NCBI RefSeq assembly: GCF_033115175.1
Contig: NC_084836.1
Coordinates: 77,466,253-77,530,252 of the forward strand
Reading direction: 5' to 3'
Source: Lepus europaeus
Taxonomy: Eukaryota; Chordata; Mammalia; Lagomorpha; Leporidae
DNA: 64,000 bases
Part shown: one piece after another, positions 37,161 to 49,405 of the stretch
How the letters are laid out: each line of letters begins with the position of its first letter
Numbering within the stretch: the first letter of the stretch is position 1
Position numbers and translations under genes: made by a program
The notes under the pieces: model-generated
Database searches by the model: none
Seen by the model: only the letters and a program-made list of their open reading frames with translations
What the model was told of the DNA's origin: nothing

Positions 37161-37400
37161 GCTGGACTGCGCGCTCAGCTTTCTGCATCTTTGCTGGGCC
37201 GCCCGCCTGGCCTGGTCGGGTGTGGCCTCTCCGCTCGGGCCTCCCTCCTTCCTCCTCCCCCGAGTCTCTCAGGCTCTGTCTGGAGAGGTGCCCATCCATC
37301 CTTACAGATGTTCCTTCCTAATAAACCTTGCTGTTTTGCCTCCCGCTGCTCTCTGTCTCACGCCTGAATTCTTTCTTGCGCGAAGACAAGAACCCTGCAA
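37160..37400 (+). mobile_element. Partial LTR (R-U5) of a second ERV family
   Basis: GC-rich sequence leads to CCTAATAAACCTTGCTG (polyadenylation signal near 37,319) and a U5-like region ending near the CTTGCGCGAAGACAAGAACC motif at about 37.39 kb. It is typical of a class I LTR 3' half. Its 5' part is missing because it is fused to the gag start of the first family. I could not identify its primer-binding site. Confidence 0.6.
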
Positions 37401-40400
37401 CTTTGAGAAGACATTGGAGGTCAGTATTCCTTCCCTTAAGCAGGACCGGATCTGTGGAAGTGACCGTTGAGTGTCCGGCACCCCACAGCTCCCCGAGAAC
37501 GCGGAGTCCCCCGGCCATGGCTTAGCTACGGCCGAAACTCCAGAGGGATTGTAAGGAACGGGAGGGCGATTAGGAAGGGCAGTTGCCTGAGAGCCTGGAG
37601 ACCCCCTGAGCTCGCTTTGGCTTCCCGGCGGCCGGACCGCGACCCGAGGACCAGGTCTCTCTCTTGGAGGGACGCCTGGTCACGCTGCCTACTGCTACGC
37701 GAGCAGGGCTTAGCTTCGGTCGAGGCTAATATTGGCCCTCCAGGTAAACTCAGACAACTAGGTAGTGGGCACTCTTGAGCGATAGGAGATTTCAAACCCC
37801 GCTCAGCCCCCAGACACCAGGGCCTTTCCCTGTGCTCTCCTCCAGCTGAGATCCGTAGGGAAAGGTGAGGGCAGTTGCTCACATCTTGTCCTCTGTCACT
37901 TTCCGCCCTTCTCCAGGGGCTCCCTCCCCCACTCTTTGCTCTCTTCATCTCCATTCCTATACTGCTGGCCAGGAGAGAGTAAGAGGGAATTCCACCTAGG
38001 GATAAGCTGTTACCAGTTAACCCTTTCCAACCTGGTAGAAGGCTGTCTGTCTTTGCAGCCTATGGTAGCTTTGGTGCATCTTGAAGTTTTTGTGAGCTAT
38101 TACTGTTGCTAAGCTTTGATTGTCTGAGGACTGAATCTGGAAAGGAGCTCAAGTTAACTATCTGTTTTAATTGACTGTTTGCAGTAGTCCTGATTGATCT
38201 GGCTTTGGCTAAATTATAGGAGGTTCCCAGCACTCTTGGTGAAATGTTGCACCTACCCAACCCCACGGCCAGTCCTGCCAGGCCCCGGTGTGTGCAGTTT
38301 TCCCTGTAAATGGGGGACCACAGCCTTTCTCTGCACTCTATTCCAGTCCACGTGGCCTGCTGCACCCAGGCAGGCATAGCCAGATATCCCTATGGAAAGC
38401 GCCCCCCCCCCCCCCCAGGGCTGCTTTTTTTCCTCTCCTGGAGGAATTTCCAATTCAATACTACTGCTGGCCTTACCTAAGGGAGCCAGAACCTTAAGCC
38501 ATTAACCCTTTCCAACCTGATGGGTTTTTCTCTTTGCAGTTAATGGAAGCCTAAGCAATGGTTCATATGCTGATGTCTAGTTCTTTTCTCTGCTGCTGTC
38601 CCTGACTTATCTGATGAGAGTGTTCCTTCACGTGCCTTGAAGGTTTCGCGTTTTTCTATTGCCATTATGAGTCTTGATTGGGAAAACTGCAACGCAAAGT
38701 TGTTTATGTTGTTTATCTGTTTTCAGTGTTTGAGTGATTACCCAACTGATCAGAAGTGTACTAATTGTTGGCTAAACCGCTTGACTCTGACAGCTTAAAT
38801 TCTAAACCGAGTCTTCCAACTTTGGGCTTCCAGTTGGATCCCTGGAACTCTCAAAGGATGAGACTCTAAAATTTGTTAAAGTAACAGCTGCTTAAGTCAA
38901 TTCAGATTATGTAAAATGTATTAAAATGTTATAAATGGTGTCAGACCTATGCTGTATTCATGTTTTTGCTTTCCAGCTAGAGTGGTCTTATAAAAATAAG
39001 AGTAAATTCTGTGTATACAAGCCTTTATGTTGTTAACATTGGTTCAGAAAATTAAGTTAATGCCAAAGCCCTTCGGTTTGCTTGGTAGCTCACTTGCTCG
39101 GTTTTACATGTCTTTGATATGCTTTAAACATGTTTCTCTTAACGATGAAGATCTTTTCAAAGTTGTGTCCATGTTTGCTGTCCAGGAGGAGTTATTCTTA
39201 TGTTACTTAAAAGCATGAAAATGTAATTTTGACTTTTAATTCAGATAATGGTGTGGTATTCATTAATAACTCAGTGTCTTAAGCCATCTAGGCATCAATG
39301 CTAAGCAAAATGTGAAAAAATGTATTGTACTTTTCACATCTTAAATTCGATAAGAGAGACTGTTTGAGTTTGTTAGCATGTATTCTCATAGATTGACAAT
39401 TCAAGACTCTGTAAAAGTAACTACAGGTATAAAGTTTCAGAAGGTGTGAGCAAGTCATAAAAAGTTTTAAAAGGTTTACAACTTTAAAATTGTTTACAGA
39501 GTTTTCTTTAAGTGCTAATGCCAAAATTACATTGACCTAAAGTTAAAGTCTGATCTTCTGTTACAACAATGAGGTTTTTTTTAAAAAAAAATGTGCACTA
39601 ATGTTAGTAAATATCTGGAAATGGTCTAAGTCGTAAATCTTAAAATCTGTTTTTGCAAAAACTGTAATGTCTATTTTAACAGTGTCTGCTTAATCGGTTG
39701 CTCTGCCATTTCTAGAGTTAGGTCCTGTAAGCTCTTTTTAACTCTGTTAAATAGTTCTAAATTATGTGAACCCTTATGTTCAAGGTTTTTATTTCTGGTT
39801 TATTCAACAAGAGACATAGAATTCATGTTCTGCCAAAGTAATCTATTGTGTACTCTACTGTCTCTGTTAAGTTCAGATTAATAAAAAACATTGTTAAGTA
39901 TTATGATCAGATCTGGTTTAAAAGTGTAAAAATCACCCTAATAAATGGCTATCATTTCAGGATGTTAAGAAATTCTATTTTGACCAGATACTCTAAGTTC
40001 TCTTGGCACCTTTAACAGACTTTCTAAAAATCCAAGTTCTAAATTATCCGAACTTTTGACACCCCCAGAGGGTCCCTGGAGATGTCAAAAAGAGATCTCT
40101 CATCTTGCAGAGATAATAACCAATCGGCTGTTTAGATTAAAAGTGGTGCAAGATGTAAAATGATGCTAAACTTCAGCTATAAACATGTTTCTTTCTAGCT
40201 GCTCCAGTCTCTGGCTCAGAAGCCAGATCCTTTAAAGAGGGACCGATAAAGTCTCCATCCAGCTAACGCTAAACAACCAGGTGTTGCTAGTTCAAATGTA
40301 TTGCTAGTTCAAATGTGGATCAAACGGGAGGTCTAGCCAAAAGGGAGAAAGGATTCTGCAAATAGTTAAGATTGTACAAACCTACAAAAATGTAACAATT

Positions 40401-42868
40401 ACAGATAGTAATAGGCTACTATCATTATGGCTAAATGGTTACCCACCGTGTTCCATCCGCTAAAAAATTTGTTGTCTTATCAAAAAAAGATGTTACAAAT
40501 ATTTAATGAAACCCGAATCACTAATTTCAGAGTAATGCAAAATGTTAGTGCATTTGTTAATTGGACTGTGTGCGCCTCAACATGTCTGTTTAACAAGTAA
40601 CAGTGCCTCAGATCTCCATGCCATGGGATTGTCTAGCCAGTTCTTAGGCTGTCTGCAGCATCTTAAGTTGTTGTATTAAAATGGTACTGTTTTTTTATGT
40701 CCCTGACATTGGTGCCCAATAAGCTAATTCCCCCTCAGATATGTTTCAATTTATCCTTAAAATGCCTTAAATATTATTGTGTTTGCTAAATGTATACTTG
40801 TATAAAAATTTGTATTACATTCTTATAATGTGTTAATTATGTCTACCTCTCAATGCAACCCTAGGGCCAAATGTAAGGACAGATTTTTGGGATGGAGAGG
40901 CTTGTATCTAGCTTCAGCTCTGGTAGACAAGTAACTTTGCTGCCGGATGACCTTCTCCTGCTCCTTGGGAGCCTGGCCAGTTCCCGGGGAGGAGAATAAA
41001 GGAATGTTTCTGATAAACAGGTGGGCATGCTTCGTGTCTCCGCTCTCTGGCCAAGATCTGAGACGGGACGCACTGCTTGCCTAAAATCTTAGCAATGAGC
41101 CACCCTTGTCCTTGGGGCTTTGAGAGGGAGCCAGAGCAATCCTCTGCTGCTGCTGCTTCATCCCAGGGGAACACACAGTCAAGCTAAATGTTAAACATGC
41201 CTGTAATGATTACTGATAATATCTGATTTTCAGTATGGATTCTTTTCTGGTGCTTTGTAAAGACTGCCTAGTGATGCCCACAGCACTATAAATTCTGCTA
41301 AACGTAAGTACAATGTAAACATAAATCAATTGGCTACTGTGGCTGAGGTGTTCTGTAACAGTCCCTTTGATAAGGGATTAACAAAATGAATTCACTTAAA
41401 AACAGGACATTCAGGACCTGCCGCTCTGCAGGGACATGTACAAAAATTGTCCAAAAGTCAAAAATCAAAATAAGGCTCCTCCTGGGATTTTCCCCCCGTG
41501 CTAAAGGGAAAGGCATTGGGCCAATTAATGTCACCCCAAAAAACTAATAAAAAAGGTAATTCACTAAAAAACAGAGTTCGGGAAAACTGGAAGTGGGGCC
41601 AGCCTCAGGCCCTCCCTACAGGGATCAGTGGACTCTCTTGCTATAATATCATTATAGCAATGGAGCCATGTTTATTGCAACATTCTGTTAATCTATGCTC
41701 CTTTACTGTCTTTCCTCTAAATAATTTTAGTGTGCACTACAAGGCTTGCAGCGTATTTCTTGCAGATTAAACTAAAAGTAACTAAGTCTGTGCACAGCAC
41801 ACAACAAAAAAATAATTTGCTGTCACAAATTGACAAAGTTGGTAGGATCTGCAAGTATACAAAGCAATGCCTTTCTTTAAAAAGAAAACTGAAGTTGCAT
41901 ATGTAGCCTGTGATGTTCCTGGCTGGAAAGACCCTCAGTTGGCCTCTTTGGCAAAGAAATGGGCTCTCTGCTCAGAATTGAGTGAAAATTGGGATGGCAA
42001 GTTATGGAGTGCACAGCCTCCACAAGTTATTAAGGTTTACAATCGGTGCCAGTAAAAAAGGGAAATAAACTATAGGCTTTGGGGAGGTGAGGATAAATTT
42101 TGTTATCTGCATACTAATGCATGTGTAAGCAATTTTAAAAAAGGGGTTACAAAATAAATATAAATTTAAAAAATGCTGCCCTTTGGAGTCAAACTACTAG
42201 GTGGTAATAAAAAATTATCTAATTTGGCATGTTAAGAAATCAGGTAAAGCCTAAAAAATAACTGTGGAATACAGAAGGTTTGAGTAAGTTACAAAAGGTT
42301 CGAGTAAGTTACAGAGGGTGTGAGAAAGTTACAAAATGTTATGGGAAGAAGACATTTTCGGTTGTAAAACTATTAGTCTATTTTCTTGGACATAAAATCA
42401 AAATCTAATCCTCTGTTAAAGCAATAAGTCAAAGTAATCTATTATGTTCAAGTCTTGATGTCTCTGTTAAATTCTAACTGTTTAAAAATAGCTGTAAAAA
42501 GAGCAATGGTAAAATGGAGGGATCATTGGACCTGATCCGGTACTAAAATGGGACGTGGGCTCCTAAGAAATGGGTTTTTCTATGCAGCCAATATGCCTTT
42601 ACATCATTAGCCTCTGATAACTTCCGCAATTTCTCCCTGGGCCATGTGGCCCCGATGCTGACATCTGTATTTACAGCGGTGGATAGAGCGTGTCGGCGGC
42701 ATGCTTCACCTGAAGACTGTAATGGCAATGTCATCCTAATAGGAAAGGACACTGCCCTTGCCGTGGCTGTATCAGTAGTAAGTGTTCCTGGACTGGCCCT
42801 TGGAAATAACCGTGGACTGCGAAGGCTTGCATGTTTAGTGACCAAAACAATCTTACTGCTACTGGACT
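37400..42868 (+). mobile_element. Decayed internal region of the second ERV family
   Basis: A leader with a splice-donor-like CCAGGTAAACT near 37,741 is followed by AT-rich non-coding sequence. Two internal copies of a motif block (TTAACCCTTTCCAACCTG...TTTGCAG) start near 38,018 and 38,502. A 16-base poly-C run lies near 38,402. At 41.87-42.05 kb a 60-codon frame with a WKDPQLASLAKKWALCSEL stretch looks like a Gag matrix remnant. A frame at 42.65-42.85 kb is unrecognised. Parts around 39.8-40.06 and 42.36-42.50 kb recur in the composite half-L1 element. No intact retroviral gene is present. Confidence 0.6.
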
Positions 42869-42928
42869 GTCTGTGTTTCTGGGGTCCGGTTTGTGGGTTT
42901 GTGGGACGCCTGTTTAAGGGGTCTTACA
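42869..42928 (+). mobile_element. LTR remnant (last 60 bp of U5)
   Basis: The last 60 bp of the same LTR family as 36.16 and 51.31 kb. It has the GTTTGTGGGTTTGTGGG repeat shared with the 3' LTR and absent from the upstream LTR. U3, R and most of U5 are missing, so the gag-pol-env body has no promoter of its own here. Confidence 0.9.
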
Positions 42929-42933
42929 TTTCT

Positions 42934-42951
42934 TGGTGCGTTGGCCGGGAA
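42934..42951 (+). promoter_or_regulatory. Primer-binding site, tRNA-Gly
   Basis: The same 18 nt as at 36,729. It matches tRNA-Gly(UCC), also used by some porcine gammaretroviruses. Confidence 0.85.
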
Positions 42952-43364
42952 TTGAAACCCCAGATCCACCCTCCATCTCCCAATCGGAGGTAAGTCTTTT
43001 CTGTTTCGTATATTGTTGTGTGTTCTATTGTTTGTCTGTACGGGCGCTAGGCATCCGGGCGCTAGGCGCCGAAAGAGTGGAGAGCCAGTAGTAGGCAGGG
43101 ACAGACGTGTCCAGGACCCCTGGCTCAAGCCCTGGAGGACGCTCCAGCGGTGTTCTGGGAGAGGCTGGCTAGGCCGCTCTCCCACCTGGCGAGGAAGAAG
43201 GGAAGGATTTCGTCTCCCTCCTTCCCCGGGAGAGGCTGGCTAGGCCGCCGCTCCCATCTGGAATTTTGGTTTCAGTTTTGTCTCGTTCCATTGTTGCGCG
43301 CAGTGTGTTTGTGTGTCTTGTGATTGTGTTCTGTGTTATAGTTTATTTGCCTTTTGTTGTTAAC
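42952..43364 (+). other. Retroviral leader with in-frame N-terminal Gag extension
   Basis: A splice-donor-like GGAGGTAAGT lies at 42,987. The leader includes GC-rich repeats likely to belong to the packaging region. An ATG at 43,266 opens a frame that runs into Gag, adding 33 residues with a long hydrophobic run ([20 protein letters not shown]). Gammaretroviral glyco-Gag is made from an upstream in-frame start with a signal-anchor. This short AUG-led version could be its counterpart, though a conventional CUG start further upstream was not evaluated. Confidence 0.6.
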
Positions 43365-45008
43365 ATGGGACAGGGACTAACTACACCTTTGAGCCTCACT
43401 TTAGATCATTGGAAGGAGGTCCGAGAGCGAGCCCAGAACTTGTCTGTGGAAGTGCGGAAGAAAAACTGGACGGTCTTCTGCACCACCGACTGGCCAGCCT
43501 TCAATATCGGGTGGCCACGGGATGGGACTTTTGACTTTCATATTATCTTGCAGGTGAAGAGCCAGGTCTGTAAAGAAGGAAAAGAAGGGCACCCGGACCA
43601 AGTGCCTTACATCTTTGTGTGGGAGGACCTGGCGCAGAACCCCCCAAAATGGGTGAAACCTTTTCTCTTTACTAACAGGATTGTGGCGGAGCCGAGCGTC
43701 AAACCCGCCCCTCCGTCCGTGACACCCCTGTTACCGAAACCCGCGGATCAGGGCGGATCTCCGTCAGTTGGCCCCACCTCGACCCTTTACCCATTGAAGG
43801 AGTTAAACTCCCTCAAAACCAAGAAACCCTCAGTCCTCCCGGGCGGGCAGGAGGATCTTTTGCTTTTTGACACCCCACCGCCTTACGCACCCCTCCCGAG
43901 AAGGCCTACGGCACCTTCCCCAGATTCTACGCAGGGAGAAAGGGAGGAGGATCCCCCGGCTCGTTCGACCCCCATGAGTGCCAGGCTGCGTCTGCGTCGG
44001 GGAGGGGGGAGTGAGGACGGCAAGTGGGAGGCTCAGGCTTTCCCACTTCGCTCAGTGGGGGATCAGATGCAATACTGGCCGTTCTCAGCCTCAGATTTGT
44101 ACAATTGGAAAACCCATAACCCGCCTTTTCCTCAAGACCCACAGGCTTTGACAGGATTAATTGAATCTATTCTTTTAACCCACCAACCGACTTGGGATGA
44201 CTGCCAGCAGCTCCTGCAGGCTCTCCTGACCACGGAGGAGAGACAGCGAGTTCTCACGGAGGCTCGGAAAAATGTTCCAGGGGACAACGGTCAACCCACC
44301 CAGCTGCCAAATGAGATTGACGCAGCATTCCCGTTGACTAGACCAGATTGGGATTTCAGTACGGCAGCCGGTAGGGAACGACTTCGTCTCTATCGCCAGA
44401 TTCTCCTGACAGGTCTCAGAGGGGCAGGGAGACGCCCCACTAATTTGGCTAAGGTACGAGCCATAACGCAAGGTAATGAAGAAACCCCGGCGGGGTTTCT
44501 GGAGAGGTTAATGGAGGGATACCGAATGTACACCCCGTTTGACCCCCAGGCCCCTGACCGACAGTCGGATGTAATAATGTCTTTCATTGGCCAATCGGCC
44601 CCAGACATCCGAACGCGGCTGCAGAGGCTGGAGGGCCTACAGGGCTGTACATTGCAGGACCTCCTAAAAGAAGCAGAGAGAATTTTTAATAAGAGAGAAA
44701 CTAAGGAGGAAAAAGAGGAAAGAATGCAGAAGGAACAGGATCAGAGAGATAAAAAGAAAAATAAGGAACTAGCTAAAATCTTGGTCACCGCAGTAAACAA
44801 ATCAAATAGACAAGATAGGTCAGATTATGGTAGAGGTCAGACAGGGAAATACCCGGGAGACAATAATAGACCGCGGATAGGACGAGACCAGTGTGTGTAT
44901 TGCAAGGAGAAAGGACACTGGGCCAGGGACTGTCCAAATAAAAATGCTACCAGAAGAAAAAAGGAGACAGACATTCCAGTCCTTTACCTGGAGGAGGACG
45001 ATGACTAG
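43365..45008 (+). CDS. gag: Gag polyprotein, intact
   Basis: A 547-codon open frame. The start is chosen at MGQG, whose Gly2 is the expected myristoylation site. The order matches a gammaretrovirus: matrix (about 1-130); a proline-rich p12-like region with the late-domain motif PPPY near residue 172, which recruits NEDD4-family ligases for budding; capsid with the major homology region near residue 375; a charged helix rich in Lys/Glu (about 445-475); and nucleocapsid with one CCHC knuckle ([14 protein letters not shown], near 510-523). It ends in TAG followed by GGG, in the same frame as pol, so pol is expected by stop-codon readthrough. No internal stops or shifts. Expression would need an external promoter, because the adjacent LTR is only a remnant. 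Confidence 0.95.
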   Translation: MGQGLTTPLSLTLDHWKEVRERAQNLSVEVRKKNWTVFCTTDWPAFNIGWPRDGTFDFHIILQVKSQVCKEGKEGHPDQVPYIFVWEDLAQNPPKWVKPFLFTNRIVAEPSVKPAPPSVTPLLPKPADQGGSPSVGPTSTLYPLKELNSLKTKKPSVLPGGQEDLLLFDTPPPYAPLPRRPTAPSPDSTQGEREEDPPARSTPMSARLRLRRGGGSEDGKWEAQAFPLRSVGDQMQYWPFSASDLYNWKTHNPPFPQDPQALTGLIESILLTHQPTWDDCQQLLQALLTTEERQRVLTEARKNVPGDNGQPTQLPNEIDAAFPLTRPDWDFSTAAGRERLRLYRQILLTGLRGAGRRPTNLAKVRAITQGNEETPAGFLERLMEGYRMYTPFDPQAPDRQSDVIMSFIGQSAPDIRTRLQRLEGLQGCTLQDLLKEAERIFNKRETKEEKEERMQKEQDQRDKKKNKELAKILVTAVNKSNRQDRSDYGRGQTGKYPGDNNRPRIGRDQCVYCKEKGHWARDCPNKNATRRKKETDIPVLYLEEDDD

Positions 45009-48000
45009 GGGGGTCAGGGCCAGGAGCCTCCCCCTGAGCCCCGGGTAACCTTGAGAGTGGGAGGCAGGCCGGTCACATTCCTAGTGGACACCGGAGCTCA
45101 GCACTCTGTCTTAAACAAAAATATTGGCCCCCTTAGCTCAAAAACTTCATTTGTCCAGGGAGCGACTGGAGGAAAAATGTACCGATGGACCACAGAACGC
45201 CAGGTAGACCTGGCCACCGGCCAAGTCACCCACTCATTTCTCCTAGTACCAGACTGTCCATACCCCTTACTAGGAAGAGACCTACTATCCAAAGTGGGAG
45301 CCCAGATCCACTTCCAGAAGGAAGGGGCCTCAGTAGCAGATCCTAGGGGGCGTCCCCTACAAGTATTGACTCTTCAATTGGAAGATGAACATCGTCTATA
45401 CGACAGAAAGGAAATAGAGGCCCCGCTAGCCCCTGAGTGGATAGAGAAATTTCCGGGTTCCTGGGCAGAGACCGGAGGAATAGGATTAGCAATTCAGCAG
45501 CCACCCATAATAGTAAATGTAAAGCCTACGGCTGAACCAATATCTGTACGGCAGTACCCTATGACCAAGGAAGCAAAGGATGGGATTCGGCCCCACATTA
45601 AGAGACTGTTGGACTTGGGAATATTAAAGCCTTGCCAATCCCCCTGGAACACACCCTTACTGCCGGTACGGAAACCAGGCACCAATGACTTCCGACCTGT
45701 TCAGGACTTACGCGAGGTAAATCGTCGGGTTGAAGACATTCACCCGACAGTGCCAAATCCGTACAACTTGCTAAGTACCTTGCCCCCATCGCGCACTTGG
45801 TATACGGTGTTAGATTTGAAAGATGCTTTCTTTTGTCTGAGGTTGAGCCCCCAGAGCCAACCCCTGTTTGCCTTCAAGTGGAAGGACCCGGAGACTGGAT
45901 TTTCAGGGCAATTGACTTGGACAAGACTTCCTCAAGGATTTAAAAATTCGCCCACACTATTTGATGAGGCCTTACATCATGACTTGGCAAGCTTCAGGGT
46001 GAGTAACCCTCAATGGACTCTCTTACAGTACGTGGATGACTTACTCCTGGCAGCAGAAACCGAAGAGGACTGTAAACAGGGCACAGAATCCCTGCTCCAA
46101 AGGCTAGGTGAGCTGGGATATCGCGCCTCTGCTAAAAAGGCCCAACTATGTGCCCGACAGGTAGTCTACCTGGGCTATAAACTGGAAGGGGGCAGGAGGT
46201 GGCTAACGGAGGGGCGTAAACAGGTGGTGGCACTTATACCCCCATCCAAAAACCCACGCCAGTTGAGGGAATTTTTGGGGAGCGCCGGCTTCTGTCGCCT
46301 GTGGATTCCTGGGTTTGCGGAAATTGCGGCCTCCCTATATCCCCTCACGAGGGTCAATTCCCCCTACATATGGGGAGAAGAACAGCAACTGGCCTTCGAT
46401 AGACTAAAAAAGGCCCTCTTGGAAGCCCCCGCGCTGAGCCTGCCTGACCCCAACAAGCCTTTCACCCTCTATATAGATGAAAAAGGGGGAATTGCTAAGG
46501 GAGTCCTAACCCAGAAATTGGGACCTTGGAAGAGGCCGGTGGCCTATTTTTCAAAGAAATTGGACAGTGTCGCCTCTGGGTGGCCTCTGTGTCTCCGCAT
46601 GATAGCGGCGGTGGCCACGATTGTAAAAGACTCTGACAAACTGACGTTGGGACAGCCGCTGACCGTAGTGACGTCTCATGCCATTGAGACGGTCATACGT
46701 CAGCCACCTGATCGATGGCTATCAAATGCCAGAGTTACCCACTACCAGGCGATGTTACTCAACCCCGAGCGCATCCGGTTTGGAACGACGGCCTCTCTCA
46801 ACCCCGCCACTCTGCTGCCGGAACCAGGAGGCCAAACGCAGGTCAGCCATAACTGCCAACAGGTGTTGGCCGAAGTCCATGGGGCCCGTGAGGACTTGAC
46901 AGATCAGCCCCTGCCAGATGCAGAGTACACCTGGTATACGGATGGCAGCAGCTTCCTCCATCAAGGTGAGAGGAGGGCAGGGGCGGCGGTGGTCGACGGG
47001 AAGGCTGTTGTTTGGGCCTCTGCCTTGCCACCAGGCACTTCAGCACAGAAAGGTGAGTTGGTAGCTCTAACTCAGGCCCTAAAACAGGCAAAAGGGAAGA
47101 GGGTAAACATTTATACGGACAGTCGGTACGCCTTTGCCACTGCACATGTGCATGGTGAAATATATAAGAGAAGGGGATTGCTGACTTCAGGAGGCAGAGA
47201 AATCAAAAATAAGCAGGAGATCCTAGACCTCCTACAGGCCCTCTTCTTGGCAAAGAAGGTGAGCATCATACATTGCCCAGGCCACCAGAAAGGAGAGGAC
47301 CCGGTGGCACAGGGTAACCGGATGGCGGATGAGGTGGCCAGGACCAGCGCCCTGGGTAGCAGCGTGTTAAACATTGACGCGCAGGATTCCCCCAGCCAGG
47401 AACCGGGATGGACTTATACAGAACAGGATGTGGCAGCTATACAAAGGCTAGGGGGAACATATGATGAGGCCACTAAAAATTGGAAAATACAGGACAAAAT
47501 TGTGTTGCCCAGAAAAGAAACTAGAAGACTAGTGCAAGATCTACACAGATGGACACACTTAGGGTATAAGAAACTAAAAGCCTTGCTGGATAGGGAGGAG
47601 ATTTCTCATTTTTTATTGGGGCTGGATACAGTGGTAAAACAAACTATAGAGGCCTGCATCCCATGCGCCAAGGTAAATCCCAGATGTTCTAAAATACCTG
47701 AAGGAGTCCGGATACGGGGAGCTAGGCCTGGAGTCAATTGGGAGGTAGATTTCACCGAGGTCCGCCCAAGCAAATATGGAATTAAGTACCTTCTAGTGTT
47801 CGTAGACACCTTTTCCGGTTGGCCTGAAGTATTCCCAGTGAAGAAGGAGACGGCACAAGTCGTGGTTAAGAAGCTATTAGAAGAAATCTTCCCGCGGTTT
47901 GGCCTACCTAAGGTATTGGGGTCGGACAACGGGCCCGCCTTCGTCTCCCGGGTAAGTCAGTTGGTGGCCAAGGTGCTGGGGATTGATTGGAAATTGCATT

Positions 48001-48614
48001 GTGCGTATAGACCCCAGAGTTCAGGCCAGGTAGAACGTATGAACAGAACAATTAAAGAGACCTTGACTAAATTAATAGTGGAGACTGGCACTAGAGACTG
48101 GGTCGAATTGCTGCCGATGGCTTTGTTTAGGGCCCGTAACACACCTTCTGTATGCGGGCTAACACCCTATGAAATATTGTATGGAGGGCCTCCACTCGCA
48201 GCAGATTTGTTGGGACCCAGTATTGACTCTTTTGCAACATCCCCTACTTTACAGACTCGCTTCCGTGCCTTGCAGCTGATTCACAAGCATGTAGGAAAGC
48301 AGCTGGCTGCCGCATATCAGTCCAAGTGCCCCGGACTCCCACACTCGTTCCAGATTGGGGACATCGTCTATATCCGCAGGCACCAGACTAAGACGCTTGA
48401 GCCGCGCTGGAAAGGACCTTACACGGTACTGCTGACCACACCAACGGCGATAAAGGTGGACGGGATCGCCGCCTGGATTCACGTGTCACACGTCAAGAAG
48501 GCAGTAACCGAACAAAGTCAAGGGACCGACACCCCTGCCGACGAGCCGGCGCCGAAATGGAGACTACAATGCACCCAGAATCCCCTCAAGATAAGACTTT
48601 TAAAAACTGTTTAG
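45009..48614 (+). CDS. pol: Pol polyprotein (protease, RT, RNase H, integrase), intact
   Basis: 1,201 codons follow the gag UAG without interruption, and no ATG is needed because Pol is made as Gag-Pol by readthrough. Domains in order: protease with the LVDTGA active site (about 45,084); reverse transcriptase with LPQGFKNSP and the YVDD catalytic loop (46,029-46,040); RNase H with YTDGSS, a following Glu, YTDSRYA and a final Asp (about 46,935-47,330); integrase with an HHCC zinc domain (about 47,540-47,670), catalytic Asp in WEVDFT (about 47,745), Asp in SDNGPAF (about 47,922) and Glu in QVERMNR (about 48,029), and a C-terminal GPY-type domain (RWKGPYTV, about 48,408). All catalytic residues I can check are present. 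The 3' end overlaps env by 58 bases, as in other gammaretroviruses. Confidence 0.95.
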   Translation, partial: GGQGQEPPPEPRVTLRVGGRPVTFLVDTGAQHSVLNKNIGPLSSKTSFVQGATGGKMYRWTTERQVDLATGQVTHSFLLVPDCPYPLLGRDLLSKVGAQIHFQKEGASVADPRGRPLQVLTLQLEDEHRLYDRKEIEAPLAPEWIEKFPGSWAETGGIGLAIQQPPIIVNVKPTAEPISVRQYPMTKEAKDGIRPHIKRLLDLGILKPCQSPWNTPLLPVRKPGTNDFRPVQDLREVNRRVEDIHPTVPNPYNLLSTLPPSRTWYTVLDLKDAFFCLRLSPQSQPLFAFKWKDPETGFSGQLTWTRLPQGFKNSPTLFDEALHHDLASFRVSNPQWTLLQYVDDLLLAAETEEDCKQGTESLLQRLGELGYRASAKKAQLCARQVVYLGYKLEGGRRWLTEGRKQVVALIPPSKNPRQLREFLGSAGFCRLWIPGFAEIAASLYPLTRVNSPYIWGEEQQLAFDRLKKALLEAPALSLPDPNKPFTLYIDEKGGIAKGVLTQKLGPWKRPVAYFSKKLDSVASGWPLCLRMIAAVATIVKDSDKLTLGQPLTVVTSHAIETVIRQPPDRWLSNARVTHYQAMLLNPERIRFGTTASLNPATLLPEPGGQTQVSHNCQQVLAEVHGAREDLTDQPLPDAEYTWYTDGSSFLHQGERRAGAAVVDGKAVVWASALPPGTSAQKGELVALTQALKQAKGKRVNIYTDSRYAFATAHVHGEIYKRRGLLTSGGREIKNKQEILDLLQALFLAKKVSIIHCPGHQKGEDPVAQGNRMADEVARTSALGSSVLNIDAQDSPSQEPGWTYTEQDVAAIQRLGGTYDEATKNWKIQDKIVLPRKETRRLVQDLHRWTHLGYKKLKALLDREEISHFLLGLDTVVKQTIEACIPCAKVNPRCSKIPEGVRIRGARPGVNWEVDFTEVRPSKYGIKYLLVFVDTFSGWPEVFPVKKETAQVVVKKLLEEIFPRFGLPKVLGSDNGPAFVSRVSQLVAKVLGIDWKLHCAYRPQSSGQVERMNRTIKETLTKLIVETGTRDWVELLPMALFRARNTPSVCGLTPYEILYGGPPLAADLLGPSIDSFATSPTLQTRFRALQLIHKHVGKQLAAAYQSKCPGLPHSFQIGDIVYIRRHQTKTLEPRWKGPYTVLLTTPTAIKVDGIAAWIHVSHVKKAVTEQSQGTDTPADEPAPKWRLQCTQNPLKIRLLKTV

Positions 48615-49405
48615 TATTATTGTATATAACCCTACTACCTTGTAGCCTGGCTGTGCAAAACCCACATCTTCCTCAAACCCTCATGTGGCAGGTACTGTCA
48701 ACTACCGGGAGGGAGGCGTGGAGCACAACCTCCATAGCGCCACTGGGCACATGGTGGCCCTCCCTTTACCCGGATGTTTGTCAATTGGCTGTAGGACTGG
48801 ACACTTGGGACATACCACACTTGGGGGACTTAAAAAGCACCAACGACAACAGAGCACAGGGTATAGGGAGTAATCCATCGCTCATGTCAGATGCGGGGTG
48901 TGGGTGGAAAAGTAGAAGGTGCCGCTTACGGCAACATGAGTTTTACGTGTGCCCCAAGGATGGTAGAAGCCCGGAGCTTAGGTGGCGATGTGGTGGGCCA
49001 GAGTCCTTGTACTGTAAAGCTTGGGGATGTGAGACTACGGGTCATGCATATTGGAAACCCTCCTCTAGCTGGGATTGGATAACTGCACACCGTAACTTCA
49101 CCCCAAAGGGAGTACAAGGGTGTGATAGAAACCCTAATTTGTGTAGTAAGAGTCAACCCGAGTGTAATCCCCTTAACATCACCTTTACTAGTAGGGGCCG
49201 AGACCCAAACACCGTCGCTGAGTGGATAAAGGGCAGGACCTGGGGGTTAAGGTATTATGCTTCTGGCGGTGATTTCGGACTCTGGTTTACTGTAAAACTC
49301 CGGGCCACACCGACCAACTCGGTCACCGTGGGTCCAAATCAAAAGTTAGGGCCGGTGTTCAGACCAGCAGCTAAACCACTAGTTGTTGATCGAGTTCCAG
49401 CGAGC

